Assembly: GCA_964594905.1 (NCBI GenBank)
Contig: CAZQOI010000042.1
Location: 1-26,089 of the forward strand
DNA: 26,089 nucleotides
Origin: Granulosicoccus sp964594905
GTDB taxonomy: Bacteria > Pseudomonadota > Gammaproteobacteria > Granulosicoccales > Granulosicoccaceae
Direction: 5' to 3'
Below, in pieces: positions 14,403 to 22,803 of this stretch (its first letter is position 1; each line of letters starts with the position of its first letter). Both the position numbers and the translations under genes were made by a program. A model generated the notes under the pieces. The model made no database searches. It was not told where the DNA came from and worked only from the letters and a program-made list of their open reading frames with translations.

Positions 14403-16211
14403 ATGGGCCTCAATTCACCACAACTCGCCGCTGTGCGACATTTTGAAACTCCCCTTCTGGTGCTCGCTGGCGCTGGTAGTGGCAAGACGGGCGTCATCAC
14501 GCAAAAGATCGCTTGGCTGATCGAAAAGCAACAGTACGCGCCAAGTTCGATTGTCGCGGTGACGTTTACGAACAAGGCTTCTGCAGAAATGCGTAGCCGC
14601 TTGAAAAAGCAACTCGATCCCAAACAGGTCAAGGGGCTGACCATTGCNNNNNNNNNNNNNNNNNNNNNNNNNNNNNNNNNNNNNNNNNNNNNNNNNNNNN
14701 NNNNNNNNNNNNNNNNNNNNNNNNNNNNNNNNNNNNNNNNNNNNNNNGATGACCTTATCAGCTTACCGGTAAAACTGCTAAGCGAGCATCAAGAAATCAG
14801 GGACAAATGGCGTGGACGCATTCGTCATCTACTGGTCGATGAGTATCAGGATACGAATGCCGCGCAGTATCGTTTGGTTAACTTGCTGGTCGACAAATTC
14901 GGCGCATTTACAGCAGTTGGTGATGATGACCAATCGATCTACTCATGGCGCGGTGCAAAGCCTGAGAATTTGATGGCCTTAGCCAAAGATTATCCAAATC
15001 TACGTGTCATAAAGCTTGAACAGAACTATCGTTCGAGCCAACGTATTCTGCGCTCGGCGAATGCTGTTATTCAACATAACCCGCATACGTTCGAAAAAAA
15101 GCTATGGAGTGATCTTGGTCTTGGTGATCCGCTACGTATCGCTGTGTGCAAACACCCACTTGACGAAGCTGAATGGGTATCAGCCGACATCCTGACTCGA
15201 CACTTTCAAAAAGGTACAGCTTGGGGTGATTTCGCCATTCTGTACCGCAGCAATTTCCAGTCTCGAGCGTTTGAGCAAGCATTACGAGAAAAACAAATTC
15301 CGTATTCAATCAGTGGTGGTAAATCGTTCTTTGACAAGACCGAAATCAAGGACATGCTTGCCTACTTGCGATTGCTATGTAATCCGGATGACGACACTGC
15401 ATTCCTTCGCTGCATCAACACACCGCGACGCGAAATCGGACCAAGCACGCTATCGCGTTTAGGAGAACATGCTCGCGCACGTAATGTCAGCCTGTTCGCT
15501 GCCTGCCATGACCTTGGTTTGGAGGAACGCTTGAACGGTCGCCCGCTGCTTCGCTTACAGCGCTTTGCCAACTGGTTGACTCTCGTGTCGGACAACGCAG
15601 AACGCGGAGATACATTTGCGGTCGTGCGTGATCTTTTCAATGACATGGACTACCACGGGTGGCTGGAAAAACAACTCGATAATCCAAAACAAGTAGACCG
15701 CGCTGTTGAAAACACGGACGAGTTGATGTCTTGGATCAAGCGTCTGCTAACGGACGAAGACCACAAGGACAGAACGCTTGTAGATGTCGTAAGACAATTA
15801 AGCTTGCACGACATGCTGTCTCGACAAGATGAAGAAGGTGAACAAAACCAGGTACAAATCATGACACTGCATGCGGCTAAAGGTCTGGAGTTCCCACATG
15901 TGTATATGGTTGGCATGGAAGAGGAACTTCTACCTCATCGCAACAGCGTTGAAGACGAAGCTATCGAAGAGGAGCGTCGACTGGCTTACGTTGGTATGAC
16001 TCGCGCGCGTCACACATTGACCTTCACTCGCTCTAGGGCACGCCAACAATTCGGGGACGTATCCGCAACTGATGCAAGTCGATTCCTCGACGACTTACCG
16101 TCCGAGGATGTGGTGTCGATAGGAGAACTGGACAGTGGATCGGTAGAGCAAACAAGGGATGCTGGGAAAAACGCCTTGAAAGGGCTTATGGACATGCTGT
16201 CAGATGATTAA
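14403..16211 (+). CDS. rep: ATP-dependent DNA helicase Rep (interrupted by an assembly gap)
   Basis: Rep is an SF1A 3'-5' helicase that helps replication forks pass protein blocks. Visible motifs are Q-motif NSPQLAAV, Walker A LVLAGAGSGKT, Ia FTNKASAEM, II LLVDEYQDTN, III VGDDDQSIYSWRGA, IV LEQNYRSS, then MTLHAAKGLEFPHVYMVGMEE (V) and EERRLAYVGMTRAR (VI). The NPDDDTAFLRCINTPRREIGP stretch is Rep-like rather than UvrD-like. The ATG at 14403 aligns with the E. coli Rep start; an upstream GTG (14370) would add 11 residues. A run of N (14648-14747) removes the part between motifs Ia and II. E. coli Rep has about 102 residues there but the placeholder leaves room for 34, so the real protein should be about 670 residues. 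The frame is consistent on both sides. Confidence 0.93.
   Translation: MGLNSPQLAAVRHFETPLLVLAGAGSGKTGVITQKIAWLIEKQQYAPSSIVAVTFTNKASAEMRSRLKKQLDPKQVKGLTIXXXXXXXXXXXXXXXXXXXXXXXXXXXXXXXXXXDDLISLPVKLLSEHQEIRDKWRGRIRHLLVDEYQDTNAAQYRLVNLLVDKFGAFTAVGDDDQSIYSWRGAKPENLMALAKDYPNLRVIKLEQNYRSSQRILRSANAVIQHNPHTFEKKLWSDLGLGDPLRIAVCKHPLDEAEWVSADILTRHFQKGTAWGDFAILYRSNFQSRAFEQALREKQIPYSISGGKSFFDKTEIKDMLAYLRLLCNPDDDTAFLRCINTPRREIGPSTLSRLGEHARARNVSLFAACHDLGLEERLNGRPLLRLQRFANWLTLVSDNAERGDTFAVVRDLFNDMDYHGWLEKQLDNPKQVDRAVENTDELMSWIKRLLTDEDHKDRTLVDVVRQLSLHDMLSRQDEEGEQNQVQIMTLHAAKGLEFPHVYMVGMEEELLPHRNSVEDEAIEEERRLAYVGMTRARHTLTFTRSRARQQFGDVSATDASRFLDDLPSEDVVSIGELDSGSVEQTRDAGKNALKGLMDMLSDD
14648..14747. other. Assembly gap (100 N) inside rep
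   Basis: Exactly 100 unknown bases, the usual placeholder for a gap of unestimated size. Comparison with the E. coli Rep layout suggests about 304 real bases are missing here. Downstream coordinates in the true genome would then shift by about 200. Confidence 0.95.
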
Positions 16212-16240
16212 AAACGAAGGGTAAAAACCTGAGGGTAAAT

Positions 16241-16314
16241 CTCGGCCTGATTTCTCTTGGTCGCAATTGACAGACTGATAAGTAAGCATTGCTGTCAGAA
16301 AAATCAGGCCGGAG
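16241..16314. other. Nested inverted repeat behind rep, possible structured RNA or terminator
   Basis: CGGCCTGATTT (16243-16253) is matched by its exact complement AAATCAGGCCG (16301-16311). With one bulged G the stem extends to 13 pairs (16241-16314). Inside the 47-base loop a second pair, TGACAG (16268-16273) and CTGTCA (16292-16297), can form. It lies between the convergent rep and the repeat-protein gene. No strong U-run follows on either strand, so it is not a classic intrinsic terminator. It may protect a 3' end, act as a small RNA, or be a remnant of a mobile repeat. Confidence 0.45.
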
Positions 16315-16366
16315 TCGATATGTATACGACCTTGATAGTCGCAAACTCATTAGTCACTAACTGCGT

Positions 16367-16885
16367 TTAGTGGCGACGATGTCCAGAGAAACCGTGTCGG
16401 CCGAATTTTGAGAAGCCGAAACTTCCATGGCTCGAGCGATGACCAAATCCTCGATTGGTAAATCCGAATTTCGAACGGCTACCAATACGTCCGCGTTTTG
16501 AAAACCCATTTTTCTTAATACTAAAGATTCGTTTCTTGTGATGACCGAAGCGACCGTACTTGGAATATCCGTAGATTTTCCGTTTGGAGTGACCAAAACG
16601 ATGGTGTTTGGAGGAACCAAATCTACCGTGTCGAGACACTCTGGAATGTCTAGAGCTATTAGCAACTCGAGAGCCCAACAAATCCGTTCGACTGCTTGTA
16701 TTTCCACGTTCCGAACGCGCAGATTTCGATCTGTCCGTACCGAGCTGAGCTATACGGGAATCGTGATTACTGCTGGTTTGCGCCAGCCATTGTGTCGCAG
16801 TTGGCTGAATACGCTGGTTGTTGTCAGCGGCTACTGCGAGACTACTGAAACCTACAAGTAAAGCAATGCTGATTATCGTTTTCAT
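16367..16885 (-). CDS. Secreted, strongly basic octapeptide-repeat protein of unknown function
   Basis: The 172-residue protein has a clear Sec signal peptide (residues 1-20, cleavage near AVAA-DN). A Ser/Arg/Thr-rich stretch follows (about 38-86), then a Phe/Gly/His/Lys/Arg/Ser-rich region to the end. Residues 88-127 are five 8-residue repeats of the form [R/I]-[F/Y]-G-x-[S/H]-K-x-x: RFGSSKHH, RFGHSKRK, IYGYSKYG, RFGHHKKR, IFSIKKNG. The aromatic and the lysine recur at every eighth residue. The rest (128-172) keeps FG and GF pairs but loses strict spacing. There are no cysteines. Charge is strongly positive and histidines are many. I do not recognise a family. Binding of metal, nucleic acid or polyanionic surface polymers are all guesses. 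It stands alone, convergent with rep and separated by 330 bp from the oxidoreductase upstream. Confidence 0.75.
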   Translation of the reverse strand: MKTIISIALLVGFSSLAVAADNNQRIQPTATQWLAQTSSNHDSRIAQLGTDRSKSARSERGNTSSRTDLLGSRVANSSRHSRVSRHGRFGSSKHHRFGHSKRKIYGYSKYGRFGHHKKRIFSIKKNGFSKRGRIGSRSKFGFTNRGFGHRSSHGSFGFSKFGRHGFSGHRRH

Positions 16886-17215
16886 GGTGTTTGTTTCTCA
16901 ATATGTGGTGTCATGAATTCTGATGTTGGAATTTAAATTACGTTTCACTTCCTTTTCATTTATTCCAATACGAATTTGTATATGGCATTGCCGTTACGCG
17001 TCGCCGTGATGCTTACTATCGAACATCAGTTTCACAAGCGTCTTGCGGGAGTCTTACAACGGCGTAAATAAGTGATTTCTGCCCGTGAGCGGTACCACTT
17101 TTTATTGAGATTATCGATATTTCTCGCAGCTGATGGTCCTTTCAGCGTTTTTCGTGGTCAGGTCGATATTCCTGATCAAACGTGGAATTTTTGTTATCCA
17201 AACAACATTTTTCGT
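16886..17215. other. 330-bp intergenic stretch without a gene
   Basis: This AT-rich stretch separates the start of the repeat-protein gene from the end of the oxidoreductase gene, both on the minus strand, so it should hold the promoter of the former and the terminator of the latter. I see no convincing -35/-10 pair. Weak hairpins occur, such as GCTGA/TCAGC near 17129-17146 and TCAGG/CCTGA at 17158-17175, and TCGATATT occurs twice (17114-17121 and 17163-17170). None is compelling. No conserved riboswitch or small RNA is recognised. Confidence 0.5.
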
Positions 17216-18526
17216 CTATCGCTGCGACTCTGACCGATCCCTATGTTCCATGTAGGCAACCGCGAGCTTGATACCGACACGATGGAAACGATGGAAGGGA
17301 TAAGCCTTGATACCCGTAACGGGTATGGGTAGTTCCGCATCAGCCATTCCCATTGTGCGCTCTGCCAGTAATCGACCCATCACAGTTGCCAAAGCAACAC
17401 CTCGTCCATTGCAACCAAGACCAGTGATAACACCTGCCATCGGCTGATGGATATGTGGCAAATGATCTTTGGTCACCGCAATTTGACCACCCCAAACATA
17501 GTCGAGAGTCAATTCTGGAAACTGGGGATAGACCGACCGCAATCCACGAATCAAACGACGATGCTCTGAAGGCCCAGGAGATTCACCACGCGTACCGGCA
17601 CTGCCAAACACTAAGCGACGATCTGACGTCTTGCGAAAGTAATAGATCACACGACGACTATCAGCCATCGTGTGACGCTCTGGCAGAATTACCTCGTTTT
17701 CTTCATCAGTTAATGGACGAGTGGCACTTTGCATGCTGACCACTGGAACAATTGATTGTTGGAGCCCTGGAATCAGATGATCGGTATACCCATTGGTACA
17801 GACGATGACTTTACTAGCCGAAACCGAACCGTTTACTGTTCGCAATTTCCAACGTTCACCATCTGGCTCAAGTGCATCGACCGCACTATGCGAATGAATG
17901 ATGGCACCAGCTTTTATCGCGGCTCCAGCTAAACCCCGCGCGTAGGACAAGGGTTGCACGGAACCACCACGTGCGGCGACCCAGGCTTGAAGGTATAGCT
18001 GGCTACCGCTCAAACGCGCGAGCTCTTCGTCTTTGAGCATACGAAGCTCGGCACCCGCTTCACGCCAACTATTGTACAAATGTTCGAATGCAGGCACTGC
18101 AGCTGAACCATGCACACTGCGTATCCAGCCATTCTGCTCTGCATCGCAATCGATACCGTGCCTGTTTATCAAGGCGAAGACTTCGTCGGCTGACTGAATC
18201 GTCATCTCGGTATAGCGGCGAGCAATATCCGCTTCACCAAAGGCCTTCCAATGTTGGGCAATGACCTCAGGTGGCTCATGCCCTATAGGATTTACTTGGC
18301 CACCATTTCTGCCAGAGGCACCCCAGGCAATATCACCCGCGTCCAGCACAACTACCCTGACGCCGGCCTCTGCAAGCACCAGAGCTGCCCTCAGACCGGT
18401 AAAACCAGCTCCTACAATGGCTACATCGCAATCAAAGTCACTGAACAGTGGTGTCGTGTGGGGAGCGGCTATTGCCGTCGCTGCCCACAGGGAATTTGGC
18501 AACACTCTTGATGTCATAGCTGACAT
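17216..18526 (-). CDS. FAD-dependent amine/amino-acid oxidoreductase (DAO family, PuuB-like)
   Basis: The 436-residue flavoenzyme has the dinucleotide-binding VAIVGAGFTGLRAAL (35-49), the acidic end of strand 2 in VVVLDAGD, and the FAD-contacting GASGRNGGQV (69-78), typical of the DadA/PuuB/glycine-oxidase superfamily. Later segments include VWGGQIAVTKDHLPHI and GLGCNGRGVALATVMGRLLAE, the usual C-terminal FAD-binding region. The SGRNGGQ motif is especially common in gamma-glutamylputrescine oxidases and related enzymes, but no polyamine-catabolism partner is adjacent, so the substrate is open. The first 30 residues precede the FAD fold and are unremarkable. The gene is alone on its strand, diverging from lon. 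Confidence 0.9.
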   Translation of the reverse strand: MSAMTSRVLPNSLWAATAIAAPHTTPLFSDFDCDVAIVGAGFTGLRAALVLAEAGVRVVVLDAGDIAWGASGRNGGQVNPIGHEPPEVIAQHWKAFGEADIARRYTEMTIQSADEVFALINRHGIDCDAEQNGWIRSVHGSAAVPAFEHLYNSWREAGAELRMLKDEELARLSGSQLYLQAWVAARGGSVQPLSYARGLAGAAIKAGAIIHSHSAVDALEPDGERWKLRTVNGSVSASKVIVCTNGYTDHLIPGLQQSIVPVVSMQSATRPLTDEENEVILPERHTMADSRRVIYYFRKTSDRRLVFGSAGTRGESPGPSEHRRLIRGLRSVYPQFPELTLDYVWGGQIAVTKDHLPHIHQPMAGVITGLGCNGRGVALATVMGRLLAERTMGMADAELPIPVTGIKAYPFHRFHRVGIKLAVAYMEHRDRSESQR

Positions 18527-18698
18527 AGGGTCAATAGATCTAACGCAGCGAAAAAGGTGGCCTTTACAGAATGCCAGAATGTGGCGCGCAACGTGTTAGC
18601 TTTAATGAGTACCAAAGCGCTAGCCCGAAGTTTGTGCACCTCCGGCGGCAATGTCAGATCAGTGCATACCAGATGCTAGATTTAAGATTGCCTAATGC

Positions 18699-18726
18699 TT
18701 GAAATAGTCTGGGAATCACATATGTT
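18699..18726 (+). promoter_or_regulatory. Candidate promoter of the lon-type gene
   Basis: TTGAAA (18699-18704) and TATGTT (18721-18726) are 16 bp apart, with 5 of 6 and 4 of 6 matches to the sigma-70 hexamers. The -35 reads CTTGAAA, as in heat-shock promoters, and CCCC follows the -10. However, the CTTGAAA to CCCC distance (22 bp) is too long for a standard sigma-32 promoter. Prediction from sequence only. Confidence 0.4.
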
Positions 18727-18745
18727 CCCCTTCACCTGACGAAAA

Positions 18746-21166
18746 ATGACGATGGCTATGAAAGAGAGCGACGACAGTATCTTGGTAGACGTCGAAGAAG
18801 ACAGCGACGGCGAGTCGCTGACATCTGGCTCCACCAACCTGGTTCTGCCAGATCAAAACCTGCCAGACAAGCTACTGCTATTACCCATTTTCGAACGGCC
18901 TTTCTTCCCAGCTCAGGTTCAACCGTTGGTCATTGATGAAGATCCCTGGGAAGAGACTTTTGCACGTCTTGCCAAAATGGATCAACACACACTTGGTCTG
19001 TGTTATGCCGGTGATCAGGACGACGAAGCCAATGCCTCCTCCACTGATTTTGCGGACACAGGTTGCGTTGTGCGACTACACAATGTTGTTCGTGGCAACG
19101 GCAAAATCCAATTCATAGCGCAAGGGTTACAACGTTTTCGTATCGACAGCTGGATAAATACAAAAGCACCTTTCGCGGCGGAAGTATCCTACCCAGCTGA
19201 ACGAACAGGCAATACGCCTGAGATCAAAGCCTATGCCATGGCCCTGATTCAGGCTATCAAAGAACTGATCCCACTGAACCCCTTGTACAACGAAGAGCTC
19301 AAGAACTTTCTCAACCACTTTAATCTGAACGACCCTTCACCATTAGCGGATTTTGCTGCGGCTATAACCACCGCACCTGGCCCGGATCTGCAATTGATCC
19401 TGGATACCTTGAAGTTGCAAAAACGCATGGAGCGCGTACTGGTTTTATTACACAAAGAGCTCGAAGTCGCTCGGCTGCAGGCGGAAATCCGCTCGGAAGT
19501 CGAGCAAAAAATGTCCAAACATCAGCGTGAATTCTTTTTGCGGGAAGAACTCAAGATTATTCAACGCGAACTGGGTATTTCCAAGGATGACAAAACATCA
19601 GATATCGATGAATTCATCGCCCGCATGGAAACCCGCGATCCACCCGAGCATGTGCTCAAGCGCTTTGACGATGAAATCAACAAAATGTCGGTACTGGAAA
19701 CCGGTTCACCTGAATACGGCGTGACGCGCAATTATGTCGATTGGCTGAGTTCAGTACCCTGGGGAGTCTTCTCTAAAGACAAGCTTTCATTGCGTTCGGC
19801 CAAACAGATTCTGAATCGCGATCATGCTGGCCTTACCGATATAAAGGAACGTATTCTTGAATTCCTTGCGATGGGTTCCTTCCGCGGAGAGATCAGCGGT
19901 TCGATCCTGCTTTTCGTGGGGCCACCAGGTGTCGGTAAAACATCAATTGGTAAATCAATCGCCGAATGCCTTGGACGAAAATTCTATAGATTCAGCGTTG
20001 GGGGCATGCGAGACGAAGCAGAAATCAAAGGCCATCGACGTACTTATATAGGTGCGATGCCTGGCAAACTAGTACAAGCATTAAAAGATGTCGACGTATC
20101 AAACCCCGTCATCATGCTTGACGAGATCGACAAGATGGGCACGTCTTATCAAGGTGATCCTGCATCTGCCATGCTTGAAGTGCTAGATCCGGAACAGAAC
20201 AGTGAGTTTCTTGATCACTATCTGGATGTGCGGGTCGACTTATCAAAAGTGTTGTTTGTCTGTACTGCTAATCAACTCGATACCATTCCGCGCCCTCTTC
20301 TCGATCGCATGGATATTATCCGTTTGGGTGGGTATATCGCGAGTGAAAAACTTGATATAGCGAAACAACATTTATGGCCACGATTACTCGAACGCAACAA
20401 GGTTAAATCAAGTCAGGTCAAGATTTCAGATTCAGCCATCAAGGCACTGATAGAAGGTTACGCTCGTGAGGCGGGCGTCCGTAGTCTTGAAAAGCTGCTG
20501 CATCGGGTGCTACGGAAAAGCATTGTTCAATTACTTGGTAAGGCAAAAAGTGTCAGCGTCAGTGGGCGAAATTTAAAAGAATTCGTCGGCGAACCTCCCT
20601 TTCGTGCGGAAAAACAACTGGGTGGTGTCGGTGTTATCACAGGGCTTGCCTGGACAGCTATGGGCGGTGCAACACTGCCAATAGAAGCGACCCGCGTGCA
20701 TGGGCAAGACCGTCACTTGAAACTAACTGGGCAACTTGGCAAGGTCATGAACGAATCTGCCCAGATCGCGCACAGCTATGTCACGACCAACGGCAAACGC
20801 TTCGGTGTTAAAGATGATTGGTTTTTGAAAAACAGCCTGCATCTGCACGTCCCAGAAGGTGCTACGCCTAAAGATGGGCCGAGTGCAGGTATCAGTATGA
20901 CGAGTGCGCTGTTGTCTCTAGCACTGAAAAAAAGCGTGCGTAAATCAATTGCCATGACTGGCGAGATCACATTGACCGGCGAAGTATTGCCAGTCGGTGG
21001 CATTCGGGAAAAGCTGATCGCTGCAAGACGCATCGGCATCAGCGAGGTGATTCTGCCAGAAGGCAATCGTCGTGATGTGGCGGAATTACCCAAACATATC
21101 GTCAAGGGTCTGAAAATTCATCATGCCAGCCGCTATGACGATGTATACAAAATACTTTTTGCGTAG
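18746..21166 (+). CDS. Lon-family ATP-dependent protease (divergent, AsrA-like subtype)
   Basis: This 806-residue cytoplasmic AAA+ serine protease degrades misfolded and regulatory proteins. The Lon substrate-binding N-domain begins at about residue 38 (NLPDKLLLLPIFERPFFPAQ). A coiled-coil region around 225-275 (QKMSKHQREFFLREELKIIQRELG) is typical. Walker A is GPPGVGKT (about 391-398), Walker B is VIMLDEIDK (about 455-463), and the proteolytic dyad is S713 (PKDGPSAGIS) and K756 (GIREKLIAA). The acidic N-terminal extension and the 'RPFFPAQVQPLVIDEDPWEETF' type N-domain differ from E. coli Lon (VLPLRDVVVYPHM) and recall the second Lon of pseudomonads (AsrA). The genome may therefore have another, canonical lon. 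It is convergent with the DUF3187 gene, 7 bp apart. Confidence 0.93.
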   Translation: MTMAMKESDDSILVDVEEDSDGESLTSGSTNLVLPDQNLPDKLLLLPIFERPFFPAQVQPLVIDEDPWEETFARLAKMDQHTLGLCYAGDQDDEANASSTDFADTGCVVRLHNVVRGNGKIQFIAQGLQRFRIDSWINTKAPFAAEVSYPAERTGNTPEIKAYAMALIQAIKELIPLNPLYNEELKNFLNHFNLNDPSPLADFAAAITTAPGPDLQLILDTLKLQKRMERVLVLLHKELEVARLQAEIRSEVEQKMSKHQREFFLREELKIIQRELGISKDDKTSDIDEFIARMETRDPPEHVLKRFDDEINKMSVLETGSPEYGVTRNYVDWLSSVPWGVFSKDKLSLRSAKQILNRDHAGLTDIKERILEFLAMGSFRGEISGSILLFVGPPGVGKTSIGKSIAECLGRKFYRFSVGGMRDEAEIKGHRRTYIGAMPGKLVQALKDVDVSNPVIMLDEIDKMGTSYQGDPASAMLEVLDPEQNSEFLDHYLDVRVDLSKVLFVCTANQLDTIPRPLLDRMDIIRLGGYIASEKLDIAKQHLWPRLLERNKVKSSQVKISDSAIKALIEGYAREAGVRSLEKLLHRVLRKSIVQLLGKAKSVSVSGRNLKEFVGEPPFRAEKQLGGVGVITGLAWTAMGGATLPIEATRVHGQDRHLKLTGQLGKVMNESAQIAHSYVTTNGKRFGVKDDWFLKNSLHLHVPEGATPKDGPSAGISMTSALLSLALKKSVRKSIAMTGEITLTGEVLPVGGIREKLIAARRIGISEVILPEGNRRDVAELPKHIVKGLKIHHASRYDDVYKILFA

Positions 21167-21173
21167 CTTGGCT

Positions 21174-22208
21174 TCAAGGGCGTGCCGACTCAAAACGCGG
21201 TCGGAATGTCCAGGCAACCCGTGCGGTAATATCCGGTGCCGTATCTATCGCCGCATCTTCACTAAATGAAAACTCGAGACTCTGGTTGCCCTTGAGTAAC
21301 CAGCGTAGGCCAAAACTTAAGGAAACCGTCGTGTCTCCAAGCTCTCGAAGCTGGCTTTTGAAAAACGGCGTATGCCAATCAAGCTGAGCTAGCAAACGCA
21401 GGTTCTGCCAGGCGATGTACTGCATGCCGAAAGATCCGTAAGCAGCAATATTTCGTTGTTCTGGTAGCTCATCATTACCACCAATAATTAGCCCACCAAC
21501 TGAAGCACCAAAGCGCCAGCGTCTGGCCGGGCGCCAAACCGGTGATTGCAAGTCGGCGTAGAGATCAACGCGACCACTTCCTCCTAAAGAAGACACTGAA
21601 CCGGTTGGCAATTTGATACCAAGACGCAAAATCGGTTCAGTCTTACCTGAATCTGTTGGTGCGAAGCATCCAACAAATCGTTGTATAGACAATTGGATAT
21701 CACCCAAACCCGATTCTGATGCAGTGATTTCGTTTAACTCGCCATTACTGTCTATGTAGCTGTAGTTGAGCTGGTCAAAAGCCGACTCACCGCGATCTGC
21801 ATCAGGGAAACCAAAAATCGAATGCCAATCATCGATAGCACGATCAAAGGTGCCTCCGCTGTGTGAGTAAAGTGGCACCACCGCTTCACCTTGCCAGCAA
21901 GGCGACAAAATCTGCCGATGTCTAAGCACAAGCTCAGATGACTCACCATCGAGCAGTAAAATCTCTTCCGCATTCGCACCGCCCATAAACTGGTTGTTAT
22001 GTTCAAGTGCAATCTGCCATTCCAAAGTCTGAACAGCCCGAGCAGCCGGAGCCGGTATGCCCATTAGGGCATTCAGCGTGTGTTGCGAGCGGTGAGATAA
22101 TAACGCAGAGTCATCGGCTCGGTCCGCCCAAGCGACACCTACCAAGCCGCCAGTTAGAAAAAGAGCGTTTAGAGTTCGGCTGAACAGTCGATGGGGACAA
22201 GACAACAT
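21174..22208 (-). CDS. DUF3187 outer-membrane beta-barrel protein
   Basis: The 344-residue protein begins with a signal peptide (hydrophobic stretch about 10-28, cleavage near AWA-DR). It then shows alternating aromatic/hydrophobic strands such as QTLEWQIALEHNNQF, LRLGIKLPTGS, RLLAQLDWHTPFF and TVSLSFGLRWLL. The motif VPLYSHSGGTFDRAIDDWHSIFGFP is the hallmark of DUF3187, a family of Gram-negative outer-membrane proteins of unknown function. The barrel is inferred from strand pattern. It is the last gene of a probable dsbC-TPR-DUF3187 operon; its two cysteines after the signal peptide (in the ILSPCWQ and RFVGCFAP segments) could be a substrate for the periplasmic disulfide system upstream. This last point is inference. 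Confidence 0.85.
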   Translation of the reverse strand: MLSCPHRLFSRTLNALFLTGGLVGVAWADRADDSALLSHRSQHTLNALMGIPAPAARAVQTLEWQIALEHNNQFMGGANAEEILLLDGESSELVLRHRQILSPCWQGEAVVPLYSHSGGTFDRAIDDWHSIFGFPDADRGESAFDQLNYSYIDSNGELNEITASESGLGDIQLSIQRFVGCFAPTDSGKTEPILRLGIKLPTGSVSSLGGSGRVDLYADLQSPVWRPARRWRFGASVGGLIIGGNDELPEQRNIAAYGSFGMQYIAWQNLRLLAQLDWHTPFFKSQLRELGDTTVSLSFGLRWLLKGNQSLEFSFSEDAAIDTAPDITARVAWTFRPRFESARP

Positions 22209-22232
22209 GTAGGAATTAAAGCCGATAACAGA

Positions 22233-22799
22233 TCAGATTTCTCTACCGAGTTCGTCGCGCATACGTTCTGCGCTACGTTTAGCGTTTGTTGAAGCCGGGC
22301 TTATGGTCAGTACCTGCTCGAAAGCTTGCAAAGCCGCTTCAAAATTACCTTGACGCATAAAGATCAGGCCTAAACCGGAAATAGCACCAAAATGCCGTGG
22401 CTCTAGTGCTAGCGTCTCGCGAATATCAGCCACCGACGCATCATTATTGCCCATCAAATAATGCACTGTAGCGCGTTTGTTCCAGGCTTCAGAAAAGTCG
22501 GGGTTGCTATCGATAAGCTGATTACTCAACACAATGGCGAGGTCCATCTGACCCTCTTGCATGGCCAATGTAATCTGAGACATCAAGGCCCTTGCACCAT
22601 CGTCGGGCGCTTCGAGCCAGTGTTGCCAGATGCGTGATTCGATTTCAGTTGCAGCTTGTTGATCGACAGCGTTACGAAGTTCGTCGAATAGTGCCGGCAG
22701 CTCATCGGCTGTTTGATCAGCTATTGCTGTTCCAATAACCATCAAACAACTTGCCAAACAACATATCAATGAGAACCACAATGACAGCTGTCTGACCAT
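22233..22799 (-). CDS. Exported TPR-repeat protein
   Basis: The 188-residue protein has an N-terminal hydrophobic signal (residues 5-27). Cleavage after GTAIA is plausible, although LASC at 15-18 also fits a lipobox, so it could be a lipoprotein. The mature part holds about three tetratricopeptide repeats: LAIVLSNQLIDSNPDFSEAW, then WNKRATVHYLMGNNDASVAD with LALEPRHFGA, then LGLIFMRQGNFEAALQAFEQ with LTISP. TPRs bind partner proteins; the partner is unknown. It starts 4 bp after dsbC and ends 24 bp before the DUF3187 gene, so the three are likely one operon exported to the envelope. Confidence 0.85.
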   Translation of the reverse strand: MVRQLSLWFSLICCLASCLMVIGTAIADQTADELPALFDELRNAVDQQAATEIESRIWQHWLEAPDDGARALMSQITLAMQEGQMDLAIVLSNQLIDSNPDFSEAWNKRATVHYLMGNNDASVADIRETLALEPRHFGAISGLGLIFMRQGNFEAALQAFEQVLTISPASTNAKRSAERMRDELGREI

Positions 22800-22803
22800 A
22801 CGA

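Noticed and set aside
16357..16707. A 116-codon minus-strand frame overlapping the repeat protein
   Set aside because: It is an alternative frame of the repetitive DNA; it lacks a signal peptide and its start lies inside the repeat gene. The signal-peptide frame is the more credible one.
18698..18734. A true sigma-32 heat-shock promoter for the lon-type gene
   Set aside because: CTTGAAA and CCCC are present, but the spacing of 22 bp and the poor -10 (CCCCTTCA) do not fit the consensus.
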